Below are positions 43,742-52,290 of a DNA stretch of 64,000 nt, one piece after another (the stretch's first letter is position 1; the number at the start of each line of letters is the position of its first letter). The DNA is from Thermomicrobiales bacterium. GTDB lineage: Bacteria; Chloroflexota; Chloroflexia; Thermomicrobiales; CFX8. Under the pieces are notes generated by a model that was not told the DNA's origin, did no database searches, and saw only the letters and a list, made by a program, of their open reading frames with translations. The stretch lies in NCBI GenBank assembly GCA_037045155.1, contig JBAOIG010000003.1, forward strand, positions 372,001 through 436,000, read 5' to 3'. The translations under genes were made by a program, and so were the position numbers.

Positions 43742-44659
43742 TCAACGGCAGATGGTGTCGACAGCCGCCGCGACGCGCGAGCAGAGCACCGGAACTCGTT
43801 CCTGATAGCCATGCTCGGCGGCCCAGAGAAGACGTGCCACCTCGTGCCAGACGCGGTAGAACTCGAGCGCTGGCTTCGGGTCGCGTAGAGCGGTGCCGGA
43901 GTAGTGGCTCAGCACAGTGTCGACAAACGAGGATCCATAGCTGTCGGAGAGATAGATCAGGTCGCGGACCGGGTCACCCAGGATAACACCCTGAAAGTCG
44001 ATAATTCCCGTTACATCCAGGGTTTCGGGATCGATCAGGACGTGGTCGGCCGAGACCTCGCCGTGGAGCAGAATCGGGTCTTCCTCTCCGCGCTGGAGAT
44101 GGATCGTAACCAGCCGATCCAGCCGGCCAAGGAGCTCTCCATCGAGCAACGAGGCGCGGGTCAGGGAGGCGAGATCGGCGACATAATGTTGCTCGGCCGG
44201 CCCGTCGCGCATGGCATCTTCGGTCGCTGCAAATGGGTACCAGCCGATCGGGATGCCCGCTGCCATGGCGAGATCGGCCGGTGTGGCGTGTACCTCGCCG
44301 AGGAAGGCGGCGATCGCCCGTGTCGTCGTCTCGACCTGGGCCGGCGACATCGAGTCGAGCAGTGCTGCCGAAAGCGGCACGCCCGGCAGACGTCGAAGCA
44401 TCAGGAAGCGCTGCCCACCGAGGATAACGCCGGTGGTCCCCGCCTCTGGAATGGGGATACTGACCCGGGGCGCGATGACCGGCAGGATCGATGCGGCGCG
44501 TTCGAGGCTGCGGCTGGCCTCGTCGGTGCGAGCGACAAGGACCAGCCACCCGTCTCCTGCATCCCAGGCGCTACAGTAATCGCCTCCGCCGGCGACGGGG
44601 AGGGCATCCGGAATCAGCTCGCCGGACGCGAGCCGGGAGGCAATGAGCTGGTAATGCAC
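43742..44659 (-). CDS. aminoglycoside-phosphotransferase-like kinase-fold protein with altered Brenner motif
   Basis: The 305-residue product (GTG at 44659 after GGAG) has the APH fold: a small N-lobe, RFLMLRRLPGVPLSAAL as hinge, and a C-lobe with ILLHGEVSADHVLID and IIDFQGVILGDPVRDLIYL. The usual catalytic motif is H-G-D-x4-N. Here it is H-G-E-x4-H: the catalytic Asp is Glu and the metal-binding Asn is His. The later metal-binding Asp (IIDF) remains. So catalysis may be altered or lost. Substrate unknown; many relatives act on small metabolites rather than antibiotics. The gene begins just below the tRNA-Glu terminator. Confidence 0.78.
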   Translation of the reverse strand: MHYQLIASRLASGELIPDALPVAGGGDYCSAWDAGDGWLVLVARTDEASRSLERAASILPVIAPRVSIPIPEAGTTGVILGGQRFLMLRRLPGVPLSAALLDSMSPAQVETTTRAIAAFLGEVHATPADLAMAAGIPIGWYPFAATEDAMRDGPAEQHYVADLASLTRASLLDGELLGRLDRLVTIHLQRGEEDPILLHGEVSADHVLIDPETLDVTGIIDFQGVILGDPVRDLIYLSDSYGSSFVDTVLSHYSGTALRDPKPALEFYRVWHEVARLLWAAEHGYQERVPVLCSRVAAAVDTICR

Positions 44660-44678
44660 CAGTAATCTCCACAATGAC

Positions 44679-44714
44679 AAAATAAAAACGCGGCCCCATT
44701 TGAATAGGGCCGCG
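44679..44714 (-). terminator. rho-independent terminator of tRNA-Glu
   Basis: An 8-bp GC stem (44689-44696 with 44707-44714) is followed on the minus strand by a run of TTTTTATTTT (44688-44679). It starts about 7 bases after the tRNA 3' end and lies just upstream of the phosphotransferase gene. Confidence 0.92.
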
Positions 44715-44720
44715 CGAGTG

Positions 44721-44794
44721 TAGCGCATACGGGATTCGAACCCGTGATCTCCGCCTTGAGAGGGCGGTGTCCTAGGCCGCTAGACGAATGCGCC
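44721..44794 (-). tRNA. tRNA-Glu (anticodon CUC)
   Basis: The minus strand folds as a normal tRNA. Acceptor arms are GGCGCAT and ATGCGCT, with a G-U at the end pair. The D-arm is TCTAGCGGCCTAGGA. The anticodon stem CCGCC/GGCGG has loop CTCTCAA, giving anticodon CTC. The T-arm is ACGGG-TTCGAAT-CCCGT. The discriminator is A and CCA is not encoded. A terminator follows at once. Confidence 0.96.
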
Positions 44795-44853
44795 ACGTCC
44801 TGTCGGCAGACCGCGGGGAGTATAGCAACCCCCGTTTCCGCCTGTCAAACGCT

Positions 44854-44880
44854 CACGCCACGGGATCGACCCGTGGCGTG
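44854..44880 (-). terminator. hairpin after the 58-aa ORF
   Basis: CACGCCACGGG (44854-44864) and CCCGTGGCGTG (44870-44880) form a perfect 11-bp stem with an ATCGA loop, 24 bases below the small gene's stop. The following bases contain only a short T-run. Confidence 0.75.
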
Positions 44881-44904
44881 CCGTCTGGATTGGCGCTCGG
44901 CGTC

Positions 44905-45081
44905 CTAGAAGATCGAGACGCGCGATATCGAGTCGCGAACCGATGCGAAGTCGCGACGAGCCTCGTCGGCGCTTGGGCCGCCCTCGGCCTGGTTGCGAAC
45001 CAGCATCGTGTAGTAGCTCTCGAAGCCCCCGTCGGAGACATCACCGGCGAGCGAGCGGAACAGTTTCTTAATCGGGTTCAT
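44905..45081 (-). CDS. small hypothetical protein (58 aa) with its own promoter and terminator
   Basis: The ATG at 45081 follows AGGAGG by 8 bases. A near-consensus promoter lies 36-64 bases upstream of the start and a perfect hairpin lies downstream, so this is an independent transcription unit. The peptide is charged and soluble: MNPIKKLFRSLAGDVSDGGF, a short middle, and SADEARRDFASVRDSISRVS near the end. No motif is recognised. Its compact unit suggests steady expression. Confidence 0.75.
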   Translation of the reverse strand: MNPIKKLFRSLAGDVSDGGFESYYTMLVRNQAEGGPSADEARRDFASVRDSISRVSIF

Positions 45082-45116
45082 TAGTTGTACCTCCTCGTAC
45101 TTCCCAACGTGCCCGA

Positions 45117-45145
45117 ATCATATCAGGCTATGCGGATATCGTCAA
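45117..45145 (-). promoter_or_regulatory. near-consensus sigma-70-type promoter for the 58-aa gene
   Basis: On the minus strand TTGACG (45145-45140) is followed after 17 bases by TATGAT (45122-45117). Spacing and both boxes are close to the ideal. Confidence 0.88.
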
Positions 45146-45281
45146 GGGTGAATTATCGAGATCTTTCCAACGACTCGAGCGCCGGGTCGCGAGCCGCGCT
45201 TGCTCTACCGCGCGCGCGCGAAACCGCCTATTATCCGGGCGGTCGATCGATGCCAGAAGGTGTCAGTCACGTCTGAGAGGA

Positions 45282-46130
45282 ATGTCGTTGGACAAGCTGA
45301 TTATCTCGGCGGCGCTGACGGGGTCGAGGACGTCCCGCGCCCAGACGCCGTACGTGCCGATTACCGAGGAGGAGATCGCGCAGCAGGCAGTTGAATGCTG
45401 GCGGGCCGGCGCGGCGATCGTCCATATCCATGTGCGCGACCAGCAGGGCCGAGTCTCGTGCGACGCCTGGCGCTATCAAAAGGTGACCGATCTTGTGCGC
45501 GCGGCCGGCAGCGATGTGATCATGAACTGGTCTACCGGCGGAGGCGCAGGGATCGTCACCGACGACGATCGTACCGCGCCTGTCCGCAACGCTCCCGAGG
45601 TCGCAAGCTTCGATTGCGGGTCAACCAACTTCGGCGATGGCGTCTTCATCAACTCGCCGGCATTCCTCGACAATCTCGCTCGCGAGATGAATGAGCATCT
45701 GGTCACTCCCGAGATCGAGATTTTCGACAGCGGCATGGTTGAGAATGCCCGGCAGTTGATTGCGGATGGACTCTTGCAACCGCCGTACTGGTTCCAGTTC
45801 GTCCTTGGCCTGCGTGGTGGGGCGCCAGCGACCGCGCGCGAGTTGACCCACCTGGTCGATTCGCTCCCGCCGGATTCGCGCTGGTCGGTCTGCGCGATCG
45901 GCCGTAACCAGCTGCCGATGAATGTCATGGCGATCGCCATGGGCGGGCACGCCCGAACCGGGCTGGAGGACAACATCTATTACGGCTATCGCCAGCTCGC
46001 GATCAGCAATGCCCAGCTCGTTGAACGAATTGCCCGACTCGCCGAGGAGCTGGGTCGCCCGATAGCCCGGCCCGATGAGGCGCGCGAGATAATCGGCGTC
46101 GCCGCCCGACGCGGGGTGATAGCTCCCTGA
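45282..46130 (+). CDS. BKACE-family (DUF849) beta-keto acid cleavage enzyme
   Basis: BKACE proteins, of which 3-keto-5-aminohexanoate cleavage enzyme (Kce) is the known example, condense a beta-keto acid with acetyl-CoA and split it. The 282-residue TIM barrel has the zinc ligands in IVHIHVRDQQGR, a Glu in EIEIFDSGM, and GGHARTGLEDNIYYG near the C-terminus with the other ligands. The true beta-keto acid is not known. ATG at 45282 with GAGAGGA. It overlaps the M81 gene by one base (TGATG), so the two products work in one pathway. Confidence 0.9.
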   Translation: MSLDKLIISAALTGSRTSRAQTPYVPITEEEIAQQAVECWRAGAAIVHIHVRDQQGRVSCDAWRYQKVTDLVRAAGSDVIMNWSTGGGAGIVTDDDRTAPVRNAPEVASFDCGSTNFGDGVFINSPAFLDNLAREMNEHLVTPEIEIFDSGMVENARQLIADGLLQPPYWFQFVLGLRGGAPATARELTHLVDSLPPDSRWSVCAIGRNQLPMNVMAIAMGGHARTGLEDNIYYGYRQLAISNAQLVERIARLAEELGRPIARPDEAREIIGVAARRGVIAP

Positions 46131-47635
46131 TGCACGCCAGGCTGACAGTCGTCGCCGCCGAGCTATCGCATGAGACGAACACCTTCTCGTCCGTTACGAC
46201 CGACCGTGCCGCTTTTCAACGGGCGGGATTACGGCGGGGCAGTGAGATTCTGTCCGCGCTTCGCGACACTGCCACGTCGTTCGCCGGATTTCTCGATGCG
46301 GCCGATCTCGCCGATGTACTGCTCGTCCCGGCGCTTGCTGTCTGGGCAACCCCATCTGGCCTCGTCGATGACGCAGTGCTTGAAGCGCTGGTCGCTGAAA
46401 TCGTGGCCGCGATCGAGAGCAGTAGGCCGGACGGCATAGTGTTGGCCCTTCACGGAGCGATGGTGAGCGGGGCACACGAGGACGCGGACGGCTGGATTCT
46501 CGAACGCATTCGATCGGTTGCGGGGTGGAGTGTTCCGATCGTCGCAACCCTGGATCTGCACGCCAATGTCAGCCCGCGGATGGTCGAGCTCGCCGATATC
46601 CTGATTGGCTACGACACCTACCCGCACGTCGATCAACGCGACCGAGCAAGCGAGGCGTTCGATCTTCTTCTGGCGATCATCGAGCGCAGGATCCAGCCGG
46701 TTTCCAGCATGATGAAGCCACCAATGATGCCGACATCGCAGAACATGACGACCGATCGCGAGCCGATGCGTTCGATCGTCGCGCGCGCACATGAGATCGA
46801 ATCACTCCCCGGCGTCCTGAACGTCACGATCTCAGGCGGCTTCCCTCCGGCGGATACAGCCGATACGGGCTTCAGCGTGCTGGTGACGACCGACGGCGAT
46901 GAGCGCCTCGCGGAGACGTGCGCCGCTGAGTTGGCGTCATACGCCTGGGAGCGACGTTCGCAGTTCCTCGGCGGTGTTGCGACCTGGGATGACGCCTCCG
47001 AAATCCTGAAGTCCGATGCGTCGGGGCCGATTGTTCTGGTCGATATCGCGGACAATCCCTGGACTGGTGGACCCGGCGACTCTGCGGAGCTCGTCAGATT
47101 TCTGCTTCGTGAAGAGGTCGGTGATGCCTGCGTTGCGTCGATCTGCGATCCTCGGGCGGTGGAGCGCTGCATCGCTGCTGGCCCGGGCTCAACGATCGGC
47201 CTCGAGCTCGGTGGGCACACCGATCGCCTGCATGGGCCACCGCTACACATCGCAGGCGAGGTTCGAAACCTGAGTGTCGGTCGCTACGTCAACGCGGGGC
47301 CGATGCACGCGGGTGTCGAGGTCAACCTCGGGCCGACCGCTGTCGTTCGAGTTGGCGGTATTGACGTGGTCGTAACGACCTATGCCGAGACACCGATCGA
47401 CCTGAATGTGTTTCGGTCGCAGGGCATCGAACCGACTGCCCGGCGGGTGATCGCGCTGAAGGGGAAGGGCCATTTTCGGGCGGCGTTCGAACCGATCGCT
47501 GCGCGGGTCGTCCTTGTCGAAGGCCCGGGCATCACCGGATCGGACTTATCCCGACTGAAGTTTGAGCGCGTGCGCCGGCCGATCTGGCCACTTGACCCGG
47601 ATCTTGATTGGGATATCACCGCCACGCGACGCTGA
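46130..47635 (+). CDS. M81-family (MlrC-like) metallopeptidase
   Basis: The 501-residue product belongs to the MlrC group, named after microcystin degradation in sphingomonads. AAELSHETNTFS opens the N-terminal domain, and DLHANVSPRMVE with YDTYPHVDQ marks the middle. DNPWTGGPGDSAELV and GGHTDRLHGPPLHIAGEV form the conserved C-terminal site. Most bacterial members have unknown substrates and are not microcystin enzymes. It is translationally coupled to the BKACE gene. No peptide-transport genes are adjacent. Confidence 0.9.
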   Translation: MHARLTVVAAELSHETNTFSSVTTDRAAFQRAGLRRGSEILSALRDTATSFAGFLDAADLADVLLVPALAVWATPSGLVDDAVLEALVAEIVAAIESSRPDGIVLALHGAMVSGAHEDADGWILERIRSVAGWSVPIVATLDLHANVSPRMVELADILIGYDTYPHVDQRDRASEAFDLLLAIIERRIQPVSSMMKPPMMPTSQNMTTDREPMRSIVARAHEIESLPGVLNVTISGGFPPADTADTGFSVLVTTDGDERLAETCAAELASYAWERRSQFLGGVATWDDASEILKSDASGPIVLVDIADNPWTGGPGDSAELVRFLLREEVGDACVASICDPRAVERCIAAGPGSTIGLELGGHTDRLHGPPLHIAGEVRNLSVGRYVNAGPMHAGVEVNLGPTAVVRVGGIDVVVTTYAETPIDLNVFRSQGIEPTARRVIALKGKGHFRAAFEPIAARVVLVEGPGITGSDLSRLKFERVRRPIWPLDPDLDWDITATRR

Positions 47636-47758
47636 CGGTATGATTCTTGATCGAGGAATCTGGTACGGTCTGCCGGACACGTCGGCTCACAAAGAAGCGG
47701 CGGAGCACGTGCGAGTGACGGGCGAGATGCCCGGATACGCATTACGGAGGGCGAGGGC

Positions 47759-49369
47759 ATGGTCGATACCACTGCGAAGGCTATCAGCAAGCATGGTCTG
47801 GATCACCACGGGGTGCGACCGACCGGGGTCGTGCACTGGAACCTCACGACACCGCAGCTCTACGAGGCATCCATCCGGCTCGGCGAATGCACGTTGTCGC
47901 AACACGGCGCGCTATCGGTCGCGACAGGCATCTTCACCGGACGCTCCCCGAAAGACAAGTTCGTCGTTCGTGAGCCAGCGACTGAGGAAGTCGTGGCATG
48001 GGGCGCGGTGAACCAGCCGTTCGATCCCGCGGCGTTCGACGCCATGCACGATCGCGTGGCTCGTTACCTCAGTGAGCAGGACGAGCTCTACGTTCAAGAT
48101 CTGTACGTTGGCGCCGATCCCGGGTATCGCATGCCGCTGCGAGTGGTTGGGCAGCGCGCCTGGCAGATGCTGTTCGCGAGGACGATGTTCATCCGCCCAC
48201 CGCGCAAGGCACTGCGCAATCATGTCCCCGACTTCACCGTTCTGCACGCCCCCGCGATGGAGGCGGACCCTGAGCGCGACGGCACGCGCTCGAAGACGTT
48301 CATCCTTGTCAGCTTCTCCAAGAATCTGATATTGATCGGCGGCACGGAATACGGCGGTGAGATCAAGAAGTCGATCTTCTCGATCATGAACCACCGACTT
48401 CCTCGCCTCGGGGTAATGCCGATGCACTGCTCGGCCAATATCGGCCCAGGCGGAGACGCCGCGTTGTTCTTCGGCCTCTCGGGGACCGGAAAGACGACAC
48501 TCTCGTCCGATCCGGCTCGGACGCTGATTGGGGATGACGAGCACGGCTGGAGCAATCACGGCATCTTCAACTTCGAAGGCGGCTGTTACGCGAAGGTCAT
48601 CAACCTGTCCGCCGAGGCGGAACCGGATATCTATCAAGCAACGCGATCGTTCGGGACAGTCCTGGAGAATGTCGTCCTCGATGACGACACGCGCGAGATC
48701 GACTATCGGGATTCGTCTCTGACCGAGAATACCCGCGCAGCCTACAAGCTCGATATTATCTCGAATGCATCGAAGGACGGAACGGGAGGGCATCCACGGA
48801 ACATCCTGTTCCTTACTGCGGACGCCTTTGGCGTCCTTCCGCCGATCTCGCGCCTGACCCCCGACCAGGCCTCGTACTACTTCCTCTCGGGCTACACTGC
48901 GAAGGTCGCCGGGACTGAGCGCGGGCTGACCGAGCCGGAGGCGACGTTCTCGACCTGCTTCGGCGCGCCATTCATGACGCGGTCGCCGGGTGTTTATGGC
49001 CGGCTGCTCCGCGAGAAGATCAATGCGCATCAGCCGAATGTCTGGTTGGTGAACACTGGCTGGACAGGCGGCGCGTATGGAGTCGGGCACCGTATCTCGA
49101 TCGCCCACACGCGAGCGATCGTCGATGCGGCGCTGTCTGGCGCGCTGGCCAGCGCGTCCTATCGCACCGATCCGATCTTCGGCTTCGATGTTCCCAGGGC
49201 TGTCCCGGGTGTTCCCAGCGAAGTGCTGACGCCGAGTAACACCTGGGATGACAAAGAGGCGTATAACAGGCAGGCTCGGAACCTCGCGGGGCGCTTCCGG
49301 AAGAACTTCGAAAAGTACGAGAACGACGTGGACGAGCAGATCCGCTCCGCCGGTCCGCGCGCCGAGTAG
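47759..49369 (+). CDS. pckA: phosphoenolpyruvate carboxykinase (ATP)
   Basis: PckA converts oxaloacetate plus ATP to PEP, the first committed gluconeogenic step. The 536-residue product has the kinase-1 region LSGTGKTTLSSDP (P-loop), the metal-binding DDEHGW, GIFNFEGGCYAK and the C-terminal domain with GVGHRISIAHTRAIVDAALSG. RSPKDKFVV binds substrate near the N-terminus. The ATG at 47759 follows GGAGG. Length fits the ATP type. A strong terminator follows. In this window it stands with a PPDK-regulatory gene as part of the PEP-pyruvate node. Confidence 0.97.
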   Translation: MVDTTAKAISKHGLDHHGVRPTGVVHWNLTTPQLYEASIRLGECTLSQHGALSVATGIFTGRSPKDKFVVREPATEEVVAWGAVNQPFDPAAFDAMHDRVARYLSEQDELYVQDLYVGADPGYRMPLRVVGQRAWQMLFARTMFIRPPRKALRNHVPDFTVLHAPAMEADPERDGTRSKTFILVSFSKNLILIGGTEYGGEIKKSIFSIMNHRLPRLGVMPMHCSANIGPGGDAALFFGLSGTGKTTLSSDPARTLIGDDEHGWSNHGIFNFEGGCYAKVINLSAEAEPDIYQATRSFGTVLENVVLDDDTREIDYRDSSLTENTRAAYKLDIISNASKDGTGGHPRNILFLTADAFGVLPPISRLTPDQASYYFLSGYTAKVAGTERGLTEPEATFSTCFGAPFMTRSPGVYGRLLREKINAHQPNVWLVNTGWTGGAYGVGHRISIAHTRAIVDAALSGALASASYRTDPIFGFDVPRAVPGVPSEVLTPSNTWDDKEAYNRQARNLAGRFRKNFEKYENDVDEQIRSAGPRAE

Positions 49370-49388
49370 CACGAAACGGGTAGTGCAA

Positions 49389-49418
49389 CGGGGCGGGTGT
49401 CAATCGACACCCGCCCCG
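49389..49418. terminator. bidirectional terminator between pckA and thiO
   Basis: CGGGGCGGGTGTC (49389-49401) and GACACCCGCCCCG (49406-49418) form a perfect 13-bp stem with an AATC loop. Confidence 0.9.
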
Positions 49419-49425
49419 CTCGATT

Positions 49426-50544
49426 TCAGCTGAATCGCCCTGGATCGAACGGGGCGAGCGCAGCGTCGACGCTCCCGGAAACTATGCTGTTGGCCAGGAG
49501 CTCGGCTGTTCCCGGGGCCAGCAGCGCGCCGGACCGGAAATGACCGGTGGCAACCCAGGCATTGTCCAGATGAGGAACACGGCCGATGATTGCCTCGCCA
49601 TCGGCAGTTCCTGGGCGAAGGCCCGCCCATGTCGCTGCGAGCTTTCCGCGGTTGAGTGATGGCGCAACCCCGGCGATCCGCTCGACAAGTTGGGCCATGC
49701 CGGCCGGCGTCACCGAGGAATCGAAGCCCGCGTCATGCTCCTCGGTCGCTCCGACCGCGATGGTGCCATCGGCCCGCGGAACGAGGTAGGCGCCACCTCC
49801 GGTGACGACACTCCGAAGTGGAATGGGCGGGTCGGCAATCGCCAGCATCTGGCCGCGGACGGGGATGGTCGGGATCGACAGATCGAGCGCGTCCCCGAGT
49901 GTTCGGCTCCACGCGCCGGCCGCAACGATAATGGCGCCCACTGGTCGCTCTCCCGCAAATGTCCGCAGGGCGACGACTCGCCCTCCTGTGGTCACCAGCC
50001 CGGTAACGGGCGTGTGCTCGCGCACGATGGCTCCACGTGTTGATGCGGCACGCGCCAATGCCGTGGTCAGTCGGGCAAGCACGACGCTGCCTGCCTCGGT
50101 TGCTGCGATGCCGCACGTCCATCGGCCCTCGATTGCCGGCTCTCGTTCACGGATCTCGTCTTGTGAGCTCAGCCATTCGACCCGCATGCCATGCTCGCGT
50201 TGCCAGGCGATAGCTTGTAGAAGCGTATCCCGGCTGACATCGTCACCGAGATCGACTTCTCCGGTCTGCGCGTAGCCGACATCGATGCCGGTCGTCGCTT
50301 GTATCTCTTCGATCAGCGACGGGTATCGGCGATAGGAGCGGAGCGCAAGGTCCGCTTTGACGCCGTAGCGGGGCGAGGGCGGCGAGATGATGCCGGCCGA
50401 GGCCCAACTTGCCTCGCGAGCCAGATCCTGCCGCTCCAGGAGCTCGACGGTCATTCCCCGGCCAGTAAGCTCCCACGCGAGCATACAGCCGATGATGCCA
50501 CCGCCAACGATCGTGATGTCTGGCGTGGATTGCCCGATGCCCAT
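49426..50544 (-). CDS. thiO: glycine oxidase ThiO (FAD-dependent)
   Basis: The 372-residue product is an FAD-dependent amine oxidase that makes the imine of glycine for thiazole synthesis in thiamine biosynthesis. It has the dinucleotide motif TIVGGGIIGCMLAWELTGRG, the ThiO-typical SWASAGIISPPSPRYG, and the C-terminal VATGHFRSGALLAPGTAELL. These match the ThiO subgroup better than DAO. The ATG at 50544 follows GGGAGGGAG. No thi genes are adjacent. A small gene at 50665 lies 120 bases upstream on the same strand. Confidence 0.88.
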   Translation of the reverse strand: MGIGQSTPDITIVGGGIIGCMLAWELTGRGMTVELLERQDLAREASWASAGIISPPSPRYGVKADLALRSYRRYPSLIEEIQATTGIDVGYAQTGEVDLGDDVSRDTLLQAIAWQREHGMRVEWLSSQDEIREREPAIEGRWTCGIAATEAGSVVLARLTTALARAASTRGAIVREHTPVTGLVTTGGRVVALRTFAGERPVGAIIVAAGAWSRTLGDALDLSIPTIPVRGQMLAIADPPIPLRSVVTGGGAYLVPRADGTIAVGATEEHDAGFDSSVTPAGMAQLVERIAGVAPSLNRGKLAATWAGLRPGTADGEAIIGRVPHLDNAWVATGHFRSGALLAPGTAELLANSIVSGSVDAALAPFDPGRFS

Positions 50545-50664
50545 CTCTGCTCCCTCCCGTCAGCGATCGTGTCGCTGTGCAGGCAGATACCACGGACGGG
50601 CAGGCGTGTCCAGTTACACGGACGGTGAGTTGGTGTTGTGGCGATGCCGCAGGCGTGGGCGGTG

Positions 50665-50868
50665 TCAGAGGCGCTGCAAGTGACCCTGGTCGATACGCCA
50701 CTTCAGAAACTGTAGCCGTCGCCACTGCGTCGCGGTGTCGACGTACTCAACGAATGGGTAGCAGGCTCGTAGCGCCTTCAAAGCTTCGATCTGATCTTCG
50801 GTGAATCCCAGCTCGACAAGGTCAGCGATTGTGACTTCCGGGCGGGGAGTGAGCGAGGAAGCCATCAT
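50665..50868 (-). CDS. small hypothetical protein (67 aa)
   Basis: The ATG at 50868 follows CGGAGCGA at about 8 bases. The product begins MMASSLTPRPEVTIADLVEL and has a short DUF2795-like look, with GFTEDQIEALKALRACYP and a C-terminal YVDTATQWRRLQFLKWRIDQG. No family is firmly recognised. Upstream, the longer frame is GC-rich and does not look coding. About 250 bases between it and rpmE hold no visible gene. Confidence 0.6.
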   Translation of the reverse strand: MMASSLTPRPEVTIADLVELGFTEDQIEALKALRACYPFVEYVDTATQWRRLQFLKWRIDQGHLQRL

Positions 50869-51124
50869 TGGTGTCGCTCCGTTCCCTTCTGGCTCGTGGT
50901 GGCGCGATCTGCGCCTGGGCCTCGTGCCGGCTGTGTCTCGGCGCCTTCCGCGTAGCCGTGTCAGGCGGCCCGAGTGTCCTGGCTCTGATAACTGCAACTC
51001 ACGCGCCACGATTTGGGTTACGCGTCATGATGCAGATGCAGACATCCCCCAACTGGCGCTTCATCGGCAACCGTGGAGGATGTCTATCATATGCTAGCGA
51101 GATAGCGCCGGATCTAGCGGCATG

Positions 51125-51451
51125 TTAGCCGTCGGACGGGGCGTCCCCGTCCGAGGAGGCAACGAGCAGTTGCTCGTCCCGGCCCTGGATGCGCTGGCGC
51201 TGATCGAGCTTCTTCTGGCGCCGTTCGGTCTTCTTGCGGCGCGAGTCGGTCTGAGCGCCTTCGAGTCGGCGCATGAAGCGCTCGACCTGGCCGGCGGTAT
51301 CGACGATTCGCTGCTCGCCCGTGTAGAACGGGTGGCATTTATTGCAGAGGTCGACCCGCAGGCTCGGCCTGGTCGACTTCGTTACCCAGGTGTTGCCGCA
51401 GGAGCAAACCACGGTCGCTTCCTGGTACTTCGGGTGAATACCCGTCTTCAT
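51125..51451 (-). CDS. rpmE: 50S ribosomal protein L31, zinc-type
   Basis: The first 65 residues are a zinc-type L31: MKTGIHPKYQEATVVCSCGN with the Cys pair, then DLCNKCHPFYTGEQRI with the second pair. So four Cys can hold Zn. The C-terminal 40 residues are a highly charged tail (RRKKTERRQKKLDQRQR), a lineage-specific extension. The ATG at 51451 follows GGAG. It is the last gene of an rplU-rpmA-rpmE set. Confidence 0.93.
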   Translation of the reverse strand: MKTGIHPKYQEATVVCSCGNTWVTKSTRPSLRVDLCNKCHPFYTGEQRIVDTAGQVERFMRRLEGAQTDSRRKKTERRQKKLDQRQRIQGRDEQLLVASSDGDAPSDG

Positions 51452-51500
51452 TGCAGTTGACTCCAGATTCCCGTCGACTTGTATCGACTGGTGAGTGCGA

Positions 51501-51800
51501 TTAGTCGGCGACTGCGGCCTCGACCTCGACGGCGGCCAGCTGGGTGGTGAGCGCATAGACGCTTACACGCCTGCGGTCGCGCGAGATTGGCTCGAACTTG
51601 ACTTCGCCGTCAATCAGCGAATACAGCGTATAGTCTCGCCCCATCCCGACGTTGTTGCCCGGGTAGAACTTGGTGCCACGCTGGCGAACGATGATGCCGC
51701 CGGCCCGCGTCGCGTTGCCGTCGTAGAGCTTCACACCGAGCCGCTTTGCGTTGCTGTCGCGGCCATTACGTGAGCTTCCCATGCCCTTTTTATGAGCCAT
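51501..51800 (-). CDS. rpmA: 50S ribosomal protein L27
   Basis: The 99-residue product starts MAHKKGMGSSRNGRDSNAKR, the exact type of bacterial L27, whose N-terminus reaches the peptidyl-transferase centre. It continues with GGIIVRQRGTKFYPGNNVG and ends with a short acidic tail. There is no N-terminal propeptide of the Staphylococcus type, so no protease is needed. It lies 34 bases after rplU. Confidence 0.96.
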   Translation of the reverse strand: MAHKKGMGSSRNGRDSNAKRLGVKLYDGNATRAGGIIVRQRGTKFYPGNNVGMGRDYTLYSLIDGEVKFEPISRDRRRVSVYALTTQLAAVEVEAAVAD

Positions 51801-51834
51801 TGGTGCTTCTCCATTCTATCCCGGCAACTCGGGA

Positions 51835-52149
51835 TCAGGCGATCCGAATCTCGTTGATCGTCAGTCGGGTCATCTCCTGGCGATGGCCAGTGGTGCGGCG
51901 ATAGCGCTTCTTCGGCTTGAACTTGAAGACGCGGATCTTCGGGCCACGGAAGTGCTCCGAGATTGTCGCAACGACGGCAGCGCCGTCGACAACCGGCGCA
52001 CCGATTGTGATTCCCGCTTCGCCAGAGACCATCAGCACGCGGTCGATCTCGACCTGCGAGCCAGCCTCGGCATCCAGTCGCTCAACCGCAATCGTGTCGC
52101 CCGCGGCGACGCGGTACTGTTTGCCGCCTGTCTTAATGACCGCGTACAC
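51835..52149 (-). CDS. rplU: 50S ribosomal protein L21
   Basis: The 104-residue product is standard L21: MYAVIKTGGKQYRVAAGDTI, GPKIRVFKFKPKKRYRRTTG, then HRQEMTRLTINEI. It starts with GTG at 52149 after GGAGGGGGAC. rplU leads rplU-rpmA-rpmE, with a promoter about 115 bases upstream and a leader hairpin between. Confidence 0.95.
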   Translation of the reverse strand: MYAVIKTGGKQYRVAAGDTIAVERLDAEAGSQVEIDRVLMVSGEAGITIGAPVVDGAAVVATISEHFRGPKIRVFKFKPKKRYRRTTGHRQEMTRLTINEIRIA

Positions 52150-52225
52150 CGAGTCCCCCTCCTGTACCCACTATCGGGTGCGTTCGCGCCGTGGTGGATA
52201 ACGATGATCGTCTCAACATGAACGT

Positions 52226-52250
52226 CAGGCCAACGCGGTTGCGTGGCCTG
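52226..52250 (-). promoter_or_regulatory. leader hairpin upstream of rplU
   Basis: CAGGCCA-CGC and GCG-T-TGGCCTG pair into about 10 bp with a one-base bulge and a four-base loop. It lies between the promoter and the rplU start. Ribosomal protein operons often self-regulate through leader RNA, so this is a candidate site; no known L21 leader consensus was matched. Confidence 0.4.
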
Positions 52251-52260
52251 CCGACCTCTA

Positions 52261-52290
52261 ATTATATCGCGATCGTGAGTCATACGTCAA
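52261..52290 (-). promoter_or_regulatory. sigma-70-type promoter of rplU-rpmA-rpmE
   Basis: On the minus strand TTGACG (52290-52285) and a perfect TATAAT (52266-52261) are 18 bases apart. Confidence 0.88.

Noticed and set aside
47912..49372. Long minus-strand open frame (about 486 codons) opposite pckA
   Set aside because: Antisense shadow of pckA, with no motifs and no ribosome site.
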